This document shows positions 24,956 through 34,023 of a stretch of 54,924 bases of DNA, piece after piece. Under the pieces are notes generated by a model, which saw only the letters and a list, made by a program, of their open reading frames with translations, made no database searches and had not been told where the DNA came from. This DNA comes from Alphaproteobacteria bacterium 32-64-14 (lineage in GTDB: Bacteria > Pseudomonadota > Alphaproteobacteria > Caulobacterales > Hyphomonadaceae). Within the stretch, counting starts at the first letter, position 1. Every line of letters starts with the position of its first letter. Where the stretch lies: NCBI GenBank assembly GCA_002280725.1, contig NCEM01000014.1:1-54924 (forward strand). The letters are read 5' to 3'. The position numbers and the translations under genes are program-made.

Positions 24956-26148
24956 GCGCGCGCCTCCCCCATCAGCTGGTCTGCCCACGGCTCGCCCGCG
25001 CCTGACAGCGCTTCAGCCACGAAACTCTCAGCCAGCATCGCGCGGGCCTCGGCCTCGGGAATGCCGCGCTGACGCATATAGAACAGCGCCGCCAAATCCA
25101 GCTGCCCGCTGGTGTTGCCATGATTGCAGGTTACGTCGTCGGCGTAGATTTCCAGCTCGGGCTTGGCGTTGATCTCGGCGCCATCTTCCAGCAACAGCGC
25201 GTTGTGCTGCATCTGGGCGTCGGTCTTCTGGCCGTTACGCTCGACCAGGAACTTGCCCTGGAACACACCCTTGCCGCCTGCCCGCGCGAGACCCTTCACT
25301 GTCTGCCGCGTCACGCACGATGGCGCTGCGTGCTGCACGTGGCTGGTGAAGTCCGCATGCTTGCCGGCGCTCACCATATAGACGCCATTCAGCGTCGCCT
25401 CGCTGCCGCTCGCCGCGTGCAGCACGCGGGTTTCCATCCGGGCGATCTTCGCGCCGAACGCCAGCGTCGTCTGGTTCAGCCGCGCGCCCTTGCCCAGCCG
25501 CACCGTTCCCGCCGCCACCATCACCGCGCCGGGCGAGCCGTCCTGCCAGATCACACGGTTGAGCGTCGCGCCGTCTTCAACCTCATACTCAACCAGCACG
25601 CTGCTGATCTCGTCGGGATTGGCGTGCGTCTCGATCACCGTGACCTCAACGCCCGCGGCGATCCGTACGCGCGCATGGCTCCAGTGCCGCCCCTCGCTGC
25701 TGGAAAAGCTCAGGCGAACCGGTTCGCTGATGGATTGCAGCACCTCGATCAGGCGCTGCGCCTTGGGCCACGATCCTGCGGCCGCCAGCGCTGCCATCGG
25801 CATGCCGTCGAGCGGCAGTATCGCTTCGGCCAGATTCTCGCTGCTCCAGCGGAACCCGGCGTGTTCGGGCGGCGCGCTGTGCATATTATTGCCGAACGCG
25901 AACTCCAGCCCCATCGGGTTGCGCAGCAGCGTCGCCTTCGGCCTGCCGCCCTTGGGCTGGCCTAGCTTGCGCACGGCAGAGCGGATGTCCGTCCAGCGCC
26001 AACCCTCAAGCCGGCGTCCAGGCAGGCCCGTGGCGGCGAATACACGCGCGGCTTCGGCGCGCAGCCGATCGGACATTGGCAACTCTGCTGCCCACTTCAC
26101 CAGCGCGTCTTCGTCGATGCTTTGTGATTGCAGGCCTTGCTCGGCCAT
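24937..26148 (-). CDS. sufD: Fe-S cluster scaffold subunit SufD
   Basis: A 403-residue SufBD-family protein. It shows the N-terminal LPGRRLEGWRWTDI pattern, the beta-helix core with VKGLARAGGKGVFQGKFLVER, and the conserved DVTCNHGNTSGQLDLAALFYMRQRGI near the C-terminus. With SufB and the SufC ATPase it forms the scaffold on which clusters are built in the cytosol. It begins one base after the sufC stop, so translation is likely coupled. Confidence 0.94.
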   Translation of the reverse strand: MAEQGLQSQSIDEDALVKWAAELPMSDRLRAEAARVFAATGLPGRRLEGWRWTDIRSAVRKLGQPKGGRPKATLLRNPMGLEFAFGNNMHSAPPEHAGFRWSSENLAEAILPLDGMPMAALAAAGSWPKAQRLIEVLQSISEPVRLSFSSSEGRHWSHARVRIAAGVEVTVIETHANPDEISSVLVEYEVEDGATLNRVIWQDGSPGAVMVAAGTVRLGKGARLNQTTLAFGAKIARMETRVLHAASGSEATLNGVYMVSAGKHADFTSHVQHAAPSCVTRQTVKGLARAGGKGVFQGKFLVERNGQKTDAQMQHNALLLEDGAEINAKPELEIYADDVTCNHGNTSGQLDLAALFYMRQRGIPEAEARAMLAESFVAEALSGAGEPWADQLMGEARAWLNAP

Positions 26149-26149
26149 G

Positions 26150-26914
26150 TCAGGCCCCTGCCGCGATCACGCCGTCATAGCCTTCGCGCTCAAGCTTGAG
26201 GGCAAGGTCCGGCCCGCCGCTCGCGATGATGCGGCCGCCTGACAGCACATGCACGCGATCCGGTTTGATGTAGTCGAGCAGGCGCTGGTAGTGCGTGATC
26301 ACCAGCATGCCGCGGGTGGGGCCACGCAGCGCGTTGACGCCATCGGCCACCACTTTCAGCGCATCGATGTCGAGACCACTGTCCGTCTCGTCGAGGATCA
26401 TGAAGCGCGGTTCGAGCATCAGCATCTGATAGATTTCGAGCCGCTTTTTTTCGCCGCCCGAAAAGCCGACATTCAGCGGCCGCTTCAGCATGTCCGGATC
26501 GATGCGCAGCTTGGCTGCGGCAACCTTTGACAGCTTGAGAAAATCGACGGCCGAAATCTCGGCTTCGCCGCGCGTCTTGCGCTGGGCGTTCATCGCCGCG
26601 CGCACGAACGTCATCACCGGCACGCCCGCAATCTCGAGCGGATACTGGAAGGACAGGAACAAGCCCATCGCGGCGCGAACCTCAGGAGCAAGCCCCAGCA
26701 GATCGGCGCCATCGAACGTGGCGGTCCCGCCCGTCACCTCATAGCCGTCCTTGCCGGTCAGCACGTAGGACAGCGTCGATTTGCCCGACCCGTTCGGGCC
26801 CATGATGGCGTGCACTTCCCCCGTCGGCACGGACAGGGAAAGACCCTTCAGGATCTCGCGCGCGGGTGCGTCCTCGGGGACGACACGGGCGTGGAGGTTC
26901 TTGAGTTCCAGCAT
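26150..26914 (-). CDS. sufC: Fe-S assembly ATPase SufC
   Basis: A 254-residue ABC-type ATPase from the ATG at 26914 (MLELKNLHARV). Walker A is GPNGSGKST, the signature is FSGGEKKRLEIYQML, Walker B is FMILDETDSGLDID, and the switch His is VITHYQRLL, all as in SufC. It drives structural change in SufBCD during cluster assembly. The frame extends 12 codons further upstream, but the family starts at this Met. About 150 bases separate it from the lipoprotein gene upstream. Confidence 0.95.
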   Translation of the reverse strand: MLELKNLHARVVPEDAPAREILKGLSLSVPTGEVHAIMGPNGSGKSTLSYVLTGKDGYEVTGGTATFDGADLLGLAPEVRAAMGLFLSFQYPLEIAGVPVMTFVRAAMNAQRKTRGEAEISAVDFLKLSKVAAAKLRIDPDMLKRPLNVGFSGGEKKRLEIYQMLMLEPRFMILDETDSGLDIDALKVVADGVNALRGPTRGMLVITHYQRLLDYIKPDRVHVLSGGRIIASGGPDLALKLEREGYDGVIAAGA

Positions 26915-27062
26915 GAAATGCCTGCAAACGCGGAGCTCTCTGCCCCGCACCCTCTAGATAGGCCCTGTTACCCGTCTACGCGAGGGCTTGCAGGTCCCGG
27001 TTTTGCGAGGTGTGTCGTGCCCTACGGCCCAAAAGTCCAGTGGGCTGGGCTTAAGCCTGCGC

Positions 27063-27830
27063 TTACTGCGGCCCCAGCATGTCCTTAACCAGGCCATCGA
27101 CCGTCGGTTCAGCGCAGAACTGGGCTTTTGCCGCGTCGGCAGAAAGGCCCAGCGCGGCAAGATCAGCGCCCTCCTCGATCGTGCAGTCGGCGCTGATAAC
27201 CTTCTCACCCTTGTCGTCCAGCGCGCCTGCCACGCGAGCGGTCAGCAGGGACTTAAGGACATCGCCATCGAGCTTGAAGAACTCCACGAAATACTCACTG
27301 GCGCTGGAGCGGCCCTGCACGGCGATATAGCCGCTGTCGGTTTTCACGATCGACACGCCGTTCGGCTCGCCCACGCGCACAAATTTCTGGCCATCGACCT
27401 GGCGCCACACAGCCCAGGTCGTGTTCACGTTTCCGGTCTCCAGCGGCATCAGGATGTCGGACTTCCCGTCCTTGTCGAAATCCTCAACACTCGGGCCGTT
27501 GAACGTCCCGCCCATACGCTCGACGAGTTCCTGCAGCGTTGCATCGCCCGGCGCCACGACCTGGATCTTCAATTCGGTCGAGTCGTCCTCGGCCGGGGCA
27601 TAGCGCGCCTCGATGGCAAGGCCCGACTGATCAGGCAGCATGAGGCGGCAGTCCGGATGCTTCCATCCGTCAACGCCCAAATCTTCTGCTTCGACCTGAC
27701 CACAATCAGGCAGCGGCATGCGCTTGGCCGCCGGCGCGCCGACGCCGGCATCAGCCACGTCGTCCGCCGGGGCCGGGCCGCACGCGGCAAGCCCAAGCGC
27801 CATAAATCCAGCAAGCAGATAGGTCTTCAT
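27063..27830 (-). CDS. Hypothetical lipoprotein within the suf operon
   Basis: A 255-residue protein with a clear lipoprotein signal: MKTYLLAGFMALGLAACGPA, lipobox LAAC at residues 14-17. After an Ala-rich linker it contains VEDFDKDGKSDILMPLETGN, which resembles an FG-GAP/EF-type calcium loop of an integrin-like repeat. The rest has no family I recognise. It sits between the GyrI-like gene and sufC on the same strand. No link to Fe-S biology is evident, so it may be a passenger in the operon. Confidence 0.75.
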   Translation of the reverse strand: MKTYLLAGFMALGLAACGPAPADDVADAGVGAPAAKRMPLPDCGQVEAEDLGVDGWKHPDCRLMLPDQSGLAIEARYAPAEDDSTELKIQVVAPGDATLQELVERMGGTFNGPSVEDFDKDGKSDILMPLETGNVNTTWAVWRQVDGQKFVRVGEPNGVSIVKTDSGYIAVQGRSSASEYFVEFFKLDGDVLKSLLTARVAGALDDKGEKVISADCTIEEGADLAALGLSADAAKAQFCAEPTVDGLVKDMLGPQ

Positions 27831-27927
27831 CGCGCGTCCCTTGTACTTCCCTCGCAATAGACCGCGCCGCGCGGGTTCGCCAGCTTAAGCTGCTGTAATC
27901 CTGCAGCAGGCGAGCAAGAGCGCGCGA

Positions 27928-28380
27928 TCAGATGCCGACTGCGAGGTAGAGATAGAGATCGGTCCGCACCTTGGCAGGGTCGTCGCTCCAGTCGCCGTAG
28001 ATTTCCAGCGACAGCGGCGTGAGCTTCAGCCCCCGCGCCTTCACCTCGGCATAGAGCGCGTGGTACGTGGTCTTCATCTGGCCATAGTCGCCCCAGTGGG
28101 TGGCCGTGATCACGCGGCCGCCCGGCGCATGAGCCGCCTTCACATCAGCGTCGCCGCCACCAGGCGCGCGATCCAGCACACCCACGGTCATGGTGATCTC
28201 GGATGGCGTGCCGCCATGATAGAGAATGAAGTTGTGCCCATGCCCCGGGGCCAGCGCCCCGGGCTTGTAGATGCGGTCAAACGTCTGCCGGATGGTCGGG
28301 ACCAGTTGCGGACGCGGACAGGTCACCTCGATCCCGGCGCCGGATTGCGGCTGAAGATCGGTGACTGTTGCGAGGGTCAC
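27928..28380 (-). CDS. GyrI-like / effector-binding-domain protein
   Basis: A 150-residue protein resembling the AraC-type effector-binding (GyrI-like) fold. The pattern [52 protein letters not shown], followed by [23 protein letters not shown], is characteristic; the longer run is named here only as positions about 66-117. Such domains bind small amphipathic ligands. There is no DNA-binding domain. It begins with a GTG overlapping the sufB stop by four bases (GTGA), so it is translationally coupled to sufB. Its role in the operon is unknown. Confidence 0.7.
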   Translation of the reverse strand: MTLATVTDLQPQSGAGIEVTCPRPQLVPTIRQTFDRIYKPGALAPGHGHNFILYHGGTPSEITMTVGVLDRAPGGGDADVKAAHAPGGRVITATHWGDYGQMKTTYHALYAEVKARGLKLTPLSLEIYGDWSDDPAKVRTDLYLYLAVGI

Positions 28381-29909
28381 CCCACACTCCCCTCAAGGCT
28401 CACTTCCAGAAGCTTCTGCGCTTCGACTGCGAATTCCATCGGCAACTTCTGCAGCACATCGCGCACAAAGCCGTTCACCAGAAGCGCCACCGCTTCTTCC
28501 TCGCCAATGCCGCGCTGGCGGGCGTAGAAGAGCTGGTCGTCGGAAAGCTTGGTCGTCGTCGCCTCGTGTTCGAGCTGCGCGTCGCTGCGCCGGTTCTCGA
28601 CATAAGGCACGGTGTGCGCGCCGCAGGTCTGGCCGATCAGCAGGGAGTCACACTGCGTGAAGTTGCGCGCCTTTGCCGCCTTGGGATGGATCGACACAAG
28701 GCCGCGATACGTGTTGTTCGACTTGCCCGCCGAAATGCCCTTCGAAATGATCCGCGACTTCGTGTTCTTGCCGAGGTGGATCATCTTGGTGCCGGTGTCC
28801 GCCTGCTGGCGTCCGTTGGTGACGGCAATCGAATAGAACTCGCCCGACGAGTCATCGCCACGCAGGATGCAGCTCGGATATTTCCACGTGATCGCCGAGC
28901 CCGTCTCCACCTGCGTCCATGAAATCCGCGAGCGCGCGCCACGGCAATCGCCGCGCTTGGTGACAAAGTTGTAGATGCCGCCCTTGCCTTCAGAGTCGCC
29001 GGGCCACCAGTTCTGCACGGTCGAATACTTGATCTCGGCGTCCGCTAGCGCAACCAGCTCGACCACGGCTGCATGCAGCTGGTTCTCATCCCGCATCGGC
29101 GCCGTGCAGCCTTCGAGATAGGACACGTAGGCGCCCTCATCGACGATGATCAGCGTCCGCTCGAACTGTCCGGTGCCCTTCGCGTTCATGCGGAAGTAGG
29201 TCGACAGCTCCATCGGACAGCGAACGCCCTTGGGCACATAGACAAACGTCCCGTCCGAAAACACCGCCGAGTTCAGCGTCGCGAAGAAGTTGTCCGTCAC
29301 CGGCACGACGCTGCCTAGATACTGCTTCACCAGATCAGGATACTCGCGGATTGCTTCCGAGATCGACATGAAGATCACGCCGGCCCGCAACAACTCAGCC
29401 CGGAACGTCGTCGCCACGCTGACGCTGTCGAACACCGCATCGACCGCCACACGCGGCGTCTCACGCGCCGCCGCCGCCGTCTCCATCGCGCCTTCGACGC
29501 CGAGCAGCACTTCCTGCTCTTTCAGCGGAATGCCGAGCTTGGCGTAGGTCTCGAGGATTTCCTTCGGCACATCGTCGATGGTCTTGTACTTCGCAGCGCC
29601 CTTGGGCTCGGCGTAGTAGTGCGCGTCCTGGTAGTCGATCTTCGGATAGTTGATCATCGCCCAGGTCGGCTCGGTCATTTCCCTCCAGCGTTGGAAAGCC
29701 TCAAGCCGCCACTGCAGCATCCACTCCGGCTCTTCCTTCTTGGCCGAGATATAGCGGACGGTGTCCTCGCTCAGCCCCTTGGGCGCGAGTTCCATCTCGA
29801 TGTCAGTGACGAAGCCTTCGGCATATTTGTCGGATTCAAGCGCCCGCGCGGCATCCACCGTTCCCCGGTCGATGCTGTCCTTGACGAGCGTTTCCTTGCC
29901 TTCAGACAC
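28377..29909 (-). CDS. sufB: Fe-S cluster scaffold subunit SufB
   Basis: A 510-residue SufB. Visible features are [20 protein letters not shown] at about 53-72, [42 protein letters not shown], the Fe-S region [21 protein letters not shown], and [20 protein letters not shown] near the C-terminus. The last contains the cysteine that pairs with SufD. It starts at a GTG (29909) with an AGGG site upstream. It is the main cluster-building subunit of SufBCD. The upstream interval holds two RNA hairpins. Confidence 0.95.
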   Translation of the reverse strand: MSEGKETLVKDSIDRGTVDAARALESDKYAEGFVTDIEMELAPKGLSEDTVRYISAKKEEPEWMLQWRLEAFQRWREMTEPTWAMINYPKIDYQDAHYYAEPKGAAKYKTIDDVPKEILETYAKLGIPLKEQEVLLGVEGAMETAAAARETPRVAVDAVFDSVSVATTFRAELLRAGVIFMSISEAIREYPDLVKQYLGSVVPVTDNFFATLNSAVFSDGTFVYVPKGVRCPMELSTYFRMNAKGTGQFERTLIIVDEGAYVSYLEGCTAPMRDENQLHAAVVELVALADAEIKYSTVQNWWPGDSEGKGGIYNFVTKRGDCRGARSRISWTQVETGSAITWKYPSCILRGDDSSGEFYSIAVTNGRQQADTGTKMIHLGKNTKSRIISKGISAGKSNNTYRGLVSIHPKAAKARNFTQCDSLLIGQTCGAHTVPYVENRRSDAQLEHEATTTKLSDDQLFYARQRGIGEEEAVALLVNGFVRDVLQKLPMEFAVEAQKLLEVSLEGSVG

Positions 29910-29927
29910 GTGCGTTACCCTGCATTT

Positions 29928-29987
29928 CCCCGCCAGTTACACGTGGCGGGGCTGGAACACAAATGGGGCCTGCCGGGCCCGTGTTCC
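29928..29987 (-). promoter_or_regulatory. Two adjacent hairpins between desulfurase gene and sufB
   Basis: In the 93-base gap upstream of sufB there are two inverted repeats. The first is CCCCGCCA/TGGCGGGG (29928-29935 with 29944-29951, perfect, 8-base loop). The second is GGAACAC/GTGTTCC (29954-29960 with 29981-29987), enclosing a GGGGCC/GGGCCC-like inner pairing. Neither is followed by a T-run in the direction of transcription, so they are not ordinary terminators. They could stabilise or separate the sufB part of the message. Confidence 0.5.
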
Positions 29988-30002
29988 ACCCGAAACAGGC
30001 GA

Positions 30003-31283
30003 TCAGATGGTCGCGGCGACCAGTTGAGGCCGCGCCCGCGCCACCATCTTCAGCCACGCCTCCGCCAAAGCGTCGAAATCCTCGCCGCGGCTGTTCCAGC
30101 CAAAGCTGGCGCGGATCGAGCTACGGGCCATGCCTTCCGGCTGGCGCATCGCTTCCAGCACGCGACTTGGCTTCACCTTGCCGGACGAACATGCCGAACC
30201 TGCGCTCACCGCAAATCCAGCGAGATCCATGTTCATCACCTGCGTTTCCGATGGCAGGCCCTCAAGACCAAAGCACGACACCCCCGCAACACGCGGTGCA
30301 CCCGCGCCATGCACAACGACGCCGGGCACTGCCTGCATCAGCCGCGCTTCCATCCTGTCGCGATGCTCCGCCAGAGCCTTGTAGCTGCTCATCCCCTCAG
30401 CGGCGGCATCAACAGCTGCGCCAAACCCTGCGATGGCCGCGACATTCTCCGTGCCGGCCCTGCGGCCAAACTCCTGGCCACCGCCTGTCTGGATCGCGCG
30501 GAAAGGCGCGCCAGGCTTCACGTAGAACGCGCCAACGCCCTGCGGTCCGCCAATTTTGTGCGCCGACAGCGACAGGTAATCGACATCAAGCTCGATGATC
30601 GACGTCTCGATCTTGCCCAGCGCCTGGATCGCATCGCAGTGGATCAGGCCACCCGCGGCATGGACGATCTCTGCTGCTTCAGCCACCGGCTGGATCACGC
30701 CAGTCTCGTTGTTGACGAGCATGAGAGAAACGAGTGGCCGCACACCTGCAATGCTGGCGGCGGACCTCATCATCCTTCGAAGGTCGTCGAGATCAACGAC
30801 GCCTTCCGATCGGATCCTCCACACGCGCAAGTCCATTGCGCCGGGGCCTTTGTTGAATCGGGGATCCGACGCGCGAGCTCGCAGGTCGGGGTCGTTGGGA
30901 TTGTCGAGGAACGCGTTCATTGCCTTGTCGCTTTCGGCGTCCCTGACCGTAAGCTGACGAACAATCGATGCGACCGCATCATGCTCGATAGCGGACGTGA
31001 GCAGGATGGCGCCCTCGTCCATCGACGCCAGTGCTCCACAGATAACCGCGCCAACCGCCTCCGTCCCACCACTCGTGAACGCGATATCGTCCCTGCAAGC
31101 GCCGATCGCCGCTGCCACGGCATCGCGCGCACCTTCCACCAGCGTGCGCGCCTTGCGTCCCTCGCCGTGAACCGAAGACGGGTTCCCCGTGAGATCGAAC
31201 GCACGCAACATCGCCGCCTTTGCCTCAGGGCGAAGCGGAGCGGTCGCGTTGTAATCTGCGTAGATGCGGGAAGCGGGGCTCAT
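30003..31283 (-). CDS. IscS/NifS-type cysteine desulfurase with internal insertion
   Basis: A 426-residue group I desulfurase. It has IYADYNATAPLRPEA at the start, FTSGGTEAV, HCDAIQALGK, the PLP lysine in SLSAHKIGGPQG and the mobile-loop Cys in SAGSACSSGKVKPSRVL. Between AIEH (about residue 100) and EGVVDLDDL (about 160) there are some 36 more residues than usual. They are polar and charged (DAESDKAMNAFLDNPNDP). The gene follows iscR by ten bases and precedes sufB, so the operon encodes two desulfurases. Alphaproteobacterial suf operons often have this arrangement. Confidence 0.9.
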   Translation of the reverse strand: MSPASRIYADYNATAPLRPEAKAAMLRAFDLTGNPSSVHGEGRKARTLVEGARDAVAAAIGACRDDIAFTSGGTEAVGAVICGALASMDEGAILLTSAIEHDAVASIVRQLTVRDAESDKAMNAFLDNPNDPDLRARASDPRFNKGPGAMDLRVWRIRSEGVVDLDDLRRMMRSAASIAGVRPLVSLMLVNNETGVIQPVAEAAEIVHAAGGLIHCDAIQALGKIETSIIELDVDYLSLSAHKIGGPQGVGAFYVKPGAPFRAIQTGGGQEFGRRAGTENVAAIAGFGAAVDAAAEGMSSYKALAEHRDRMEARLMQAVPGVVVHGAGAPRVAGVSCFGLEGLPSETQVMNMDLAGFAVSAGSACSSGKVKPSRVLEAMRQPEGMARSSIRASFGWNSRGEDFDALAEAWLKMVARARPQLVAATI

Positions 31284-31293
31284 GCCCGGCCTA

Positions 31294-31767
31294 TTACGCC
31301 AGTTTGGCGCCCGCCGACAGGCCGCTCTGCTGGTCCGCCAGCACCCTCAGCCCGCCCGTTTCGGGCGTCTGGCTGCGCGCCGCCTCGGCCAGCGTCACCG
31401 TCCTGAGATAGGTCTCGATCTGATGGTCCAGCCCCGCCCAGACCCCGGCGGCAGGCCCGGCCAGCCAGTCGCGCCCGCTCTCCGCCTGCCCACCTGAAAG
31501 CTGGCCGGAAGCGTCTTCGACGGCCTGGAACACTTCAGCCAGCGAAATATCAACGGCAGGGCGCTGCAAGCGGTATCCGCCCCCTGGCCCGCGTGAGGCC
31601 ACCACCAGCCCGGCCCGGCGCAGCATTGCGAAAAGCTGTTCCAGATAGGACAGGGAAATCTGCTGTCTTTGGGCCACTTCGCCCAGTGCGACCGGCCTTT
31701 TTTCGCTGTGATGGACAATATCGACCAGGGCGACGACGGCGTACCGCCCTTTGGTGCCTACCCGCAT
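31294..31767 (-). CDS. iscR: Rrf2-family regulator, IscR-like but without cysteines
   Basis: A 157-residue winged-helix regulator starting MRVGTKGRYAVVALVDIV. The recognition region LSYLEQLFAMLRRAGLVVASRGPGGGY matches IscR and other Rrf2 proteins closely. IscR normally holds a [2Fe-2S] cluster through three cysteines just after VxEAVE. Here that segment reads VFQAVEDASGQLSGGQAESG and the whole protein contains no cysteine. It may therefore act without a cluster or sense something else. As the first gene of the operon it is the likely autoregulator. The start at 31767 was chosen by family; the frame extends 27 codons upstream. Confidence 0.88.
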   Translation of the reverse strand: MRVGTKGRYAVVALVDIVHHSEKRPVALGEVAQRQQISLSYLEQLFAMLRRAGLVVASRGPGGGYRLQRPAVDISLAEVFQAVEDASGQLSGGQAESGRDWLAGPAAGVWAGLDHQIETYLRTVTLAEAARSQTPETGGLRVLADQQSGLSAGAKLA

Positions 31768-31949
31768 TGCAAACCTCGAATGCCCCGCGGACGGGGCCAT
31801 TTCCCTGCCCCCACGCGGGTTTACGGCAGCCGCCCGGGCGCGGATCACACGAAAAGCTTGAAATTCGAGACCGAAATAGTGTTTGTCGGCCGCTCTGGCG
31901 TTGCAGCCCCTGCTGCCGCGCCTGCTAAGACAGCCAGCGCGAGCACATC

Positions 31950-32672
31950 ATGGGCGAACTTATCATCTCCGGACCCGCAGGCCGGATCGAGGCGCGCTAC
32001 AATCAGGCGCCGGGTGAAAACCCGCCCATCGCCCTGATCCTGCACCCCCACCCCAAGGCGGGCGGCACGATGCAGGACCCGGTGACGATCACCCTGTTCG
32101 AGATGTTCTCGGCCCACGGCTTCTCCACCATGCGCTTCAACTTCCGGGGCGTCGGCCGCAGCCAGGGCACGTTCGACGCGGGCGTCGCCGAACTCTCTGA
32201 CGCCGCCTACGTCCTCGATCACCTCGAATCCCTCAACGAAGCCCCGAGCCAGTGCTGGGTCGCAGGTTCGTCCTTCGGCGCCTACATCTGCCTCCAGCTT
32301 CTGATGCGCCGCCCGGAGATCGACGGCTTCGTCGCGGTCGCCCCGCCGGCCAACCACTACGACCTCTCCTTCCTCGCGCCTTGCCCGGCCTCGGGCATCA
32401 TCATCGCTGGCGACAAGGATGTCGTCGCCCCGCCGCAGGACATCGACCGCTCGCTCACCAAGGTGCGCGTGCAGAAGGGCGAAGTGATCGAGCGCGCCAA
32501 TGTCACCGGCGCCAACCACTTCTTCCAGGGCAAGCTCGACGACATGGAAAAGACCGCGTCAGCCTATCTCAAGAAGCGCATGAAGGCGTGGGAGAAGGCG
32601 CAGGAAGAGGCCGCCAAGGCCAAGGCCATCAAGGACGCCGCCAAACTGCCGCCGCCCCCGAAACAGGGCTGA
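31950..32672 (+). CDS. Alpha/beta hydrolase
   Basis: A 240-residue alpha/beta hydrolase. ALILHPHPKAGGTMQDPV forms the oxyanion region (HPHP), FNFRGVGRSQGTFD follows, and the nucleophile elbow is VAGSSFGAY (GSSFG). An Asp in IIAGDKDVVAPP and a His in VTGANHFFQGKLDD complete a plausible triad. The C-terminus is a Lys/Ala-rich helix ending in a proline run. The pattern fits the family often annotated as alpha/beta hydrolase with unknown substrate. It is divergent from iscR, with about 180 bases between the starts. Confidence 0.87.
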   Translation: MGELIISGPAGRIEARYNQAPGENPPIALILHPHPKAGGTMQDPVTITLFEMFSAHGFSTMRFNFRGVGRSQGTFDAGVAELSDAAYVLDHLESLNEAPSQCWVAGSSFGAYICLQLLMRRPEIDGFVAVAPPANHYDLSFLAPCPASGIIIAGDKDVVAPPQDIDRSLTKVRVQKGEVIERANVTGANHFFQGKLDDMEKTASAYLKKRMKAWEKAQEEAAKAKAIKDAAKLPPPPKQG

Positions 32673-32685
32673 TACCGGGATCGTC

Positions 32686-33030
32686 ATGACCATCGAGAAT
32701 GCAGACGCGGTGGACGCACTCGGCATCGACCCCGACACCGGCGACGCGCTCCTGGTGATCACCGACGATCTCGACTGGTCGGACGCCGTCGCGCACCTCA
32801 ATGCGTTGCAGGCCAAGATCGGCGCCTATCTGGGCTTCATCCAGACCGGACAGTTCGAAGCCTCGCTGCCCGAGTCCGCCGGCCGCAAACGCCGCATCAC
32901 CGTGATCCAGCAGTTCGAACCGCCCATACAGTTCGTCCCGATCCTCGACCAATTGGGCGACCAGCTCGAAGCCTTCGATGTCGATTTCAGCTACGGCCCG
33001 CTGCCCGGCGGCTACGAAACGCCGACCTGA
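32686..33030 (+). CDS. DUF6572 protein
   Basis: A 114-residue protein with the pattern NADAVDALGIDPDTGDALLVITDDLDW, then HLNALQAKIGAYLGFIQTG and ITVIQQFEPPIQF, which matches DUF6572 as I recall it. No catalytic residues are evident; the family has no assigned function. It follows the hydrolase by 13 bases and abuts the thioesterase gene (its stop is immediately followed by that ATG), so the three form an operon. Confidence 0.8.
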   Translation: MTIENADAVDALGIDPDTGDALLVITDDLDWSDAVAHLNALQAKIGAYLGFIQTGQFEASLPESAGRKRRITVIQQFEPPIQFVPILDQLGDQLEAFDVDFSYGPLPGGYETPT

Positions 33031-33825
33031 ATGTCAGAAACACCCGAACCCTTCTTCCATCGCGACGGCGACACCTACACGCCCACGCTCAAGGCCAATG
33101 GCTGGTGGCGCGAGACGGGCAACCTCCATGCGCGCGTGATGATCGGCCTCTTCGCCCACGTCATCGAGCAGCAATATGGCGAGCCCGACTTTCAGTCGGC
33201 GCGCCTCACAGCCGACCTCTATCGCCTGCCTGACCTCTCGCCGATCACGGTCGCCACGCGCCTCGTGCGTCAGGGCGGGCGGATCAAGCTGATCGAGGCC
33301 GAGCTGTTCTCGGGCGGCGTGTCATCCGCCCGCGCCTCCTGCCAGCTGCTTCGCCGCGGCCAGCAACCCGAAGCGCCGGTGTGGCGCCAAGCGCCGTGGG
33401 ACGCGCCGCCGCCCGAACAGGTTCCGCCTCCGTCCAAGCCGTTCACCGACAGGTGGGAAATGCGCCCCATCCTGCCGCCCGGCCTCGTCGTCGCGAACGA
33501 CCTGCGCGCGCCAGGCCCGCGCCGCACCTGGCTACGCGAAGTGCGCCCGCTGGTGGGCGGCGAGCCCTTCACACCCTTCAGCCGCGTCGCCACCGGTGTC
33601 GACTACACCAGCCCCATCGCCAACGGCGCCGAGACCGGCCTCGACTTCATCAACTCGGACGTGACGCTCTACCTGCATCGCCAACCCGTCGGCGAATGGA
33701 TCGGCTACGAAGTCGCCGACCACCAGAGCGCCGAAGGCATAGCTGTTGGCCATTGCAGGCTGCACGATGTTCAGGGCCCCGTTGGCTTCTCGTCATGCGC
33801 GGCGCTGGCGCAAAAACGGCGTTGA
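33031..33825 (+). CDS. Thioesterase-like (4HBT_3) family protein
   Basis: A 264-residue double-hotdog protein of the acyl-CoA thioesterase-like superfamily. The first half has the GLFAHVIEQQYGEPDFQSARLTADLYR pattern and the strand TRLVRQGGRIKLIEAELFSGG. The second half has DYTSPIANGAETGLDFINSDVTLYLHRQPVGEWIGYE and ends with GHCRLHDVQGPVGFSSCAALAQ. The longer stretches sit at about residues 36-62 and 190-226. It likely hydrolyses acyl-CoA. It is the last gene of the hydrolase-DUF6572-thioesterase operon. Confidence 0.82.
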   Translation: MSETPEPFFHRDGDTYTPTLKANGWWRETGNLHARVMIGLFAHVIEQQYGEPDFQSARLTADLYRLPDLSPITVATRLVRQGGRIKLIEAELFSGGVSSARASCQLLRRGQQPEAPVWRQAPWDAPPPEQVPPPSKPFTDRWEMRPILPPGLVVANDLRAPGPRRTWLREVRPLVGGEPFTPFSRVATGVDYTSPIANGAETGLDFINSDVTLYLHRQPVGEWIGYEVADHQSAEGIAVGHCRLHDVQGPVGFSSCAALAQKRR

Positions 33826-34023
33826 TCCGGACCGCCGGACTCCGCCCAGTCTTGACCTCTCCCCCTCCACGCCTCTATCAAGCCCCCATGTCGCACCGCG
33901 CCACCCTCTCCGCGTATTATTACCGCACGCTGAAATAAGCGGGCGGTGCGAACATGCATGCCGCCCAACCGGCGGCATATTGAGATGGCCTCCGGTCGAC
34001 AGACCACTTCAGGAGCCTCTCCC

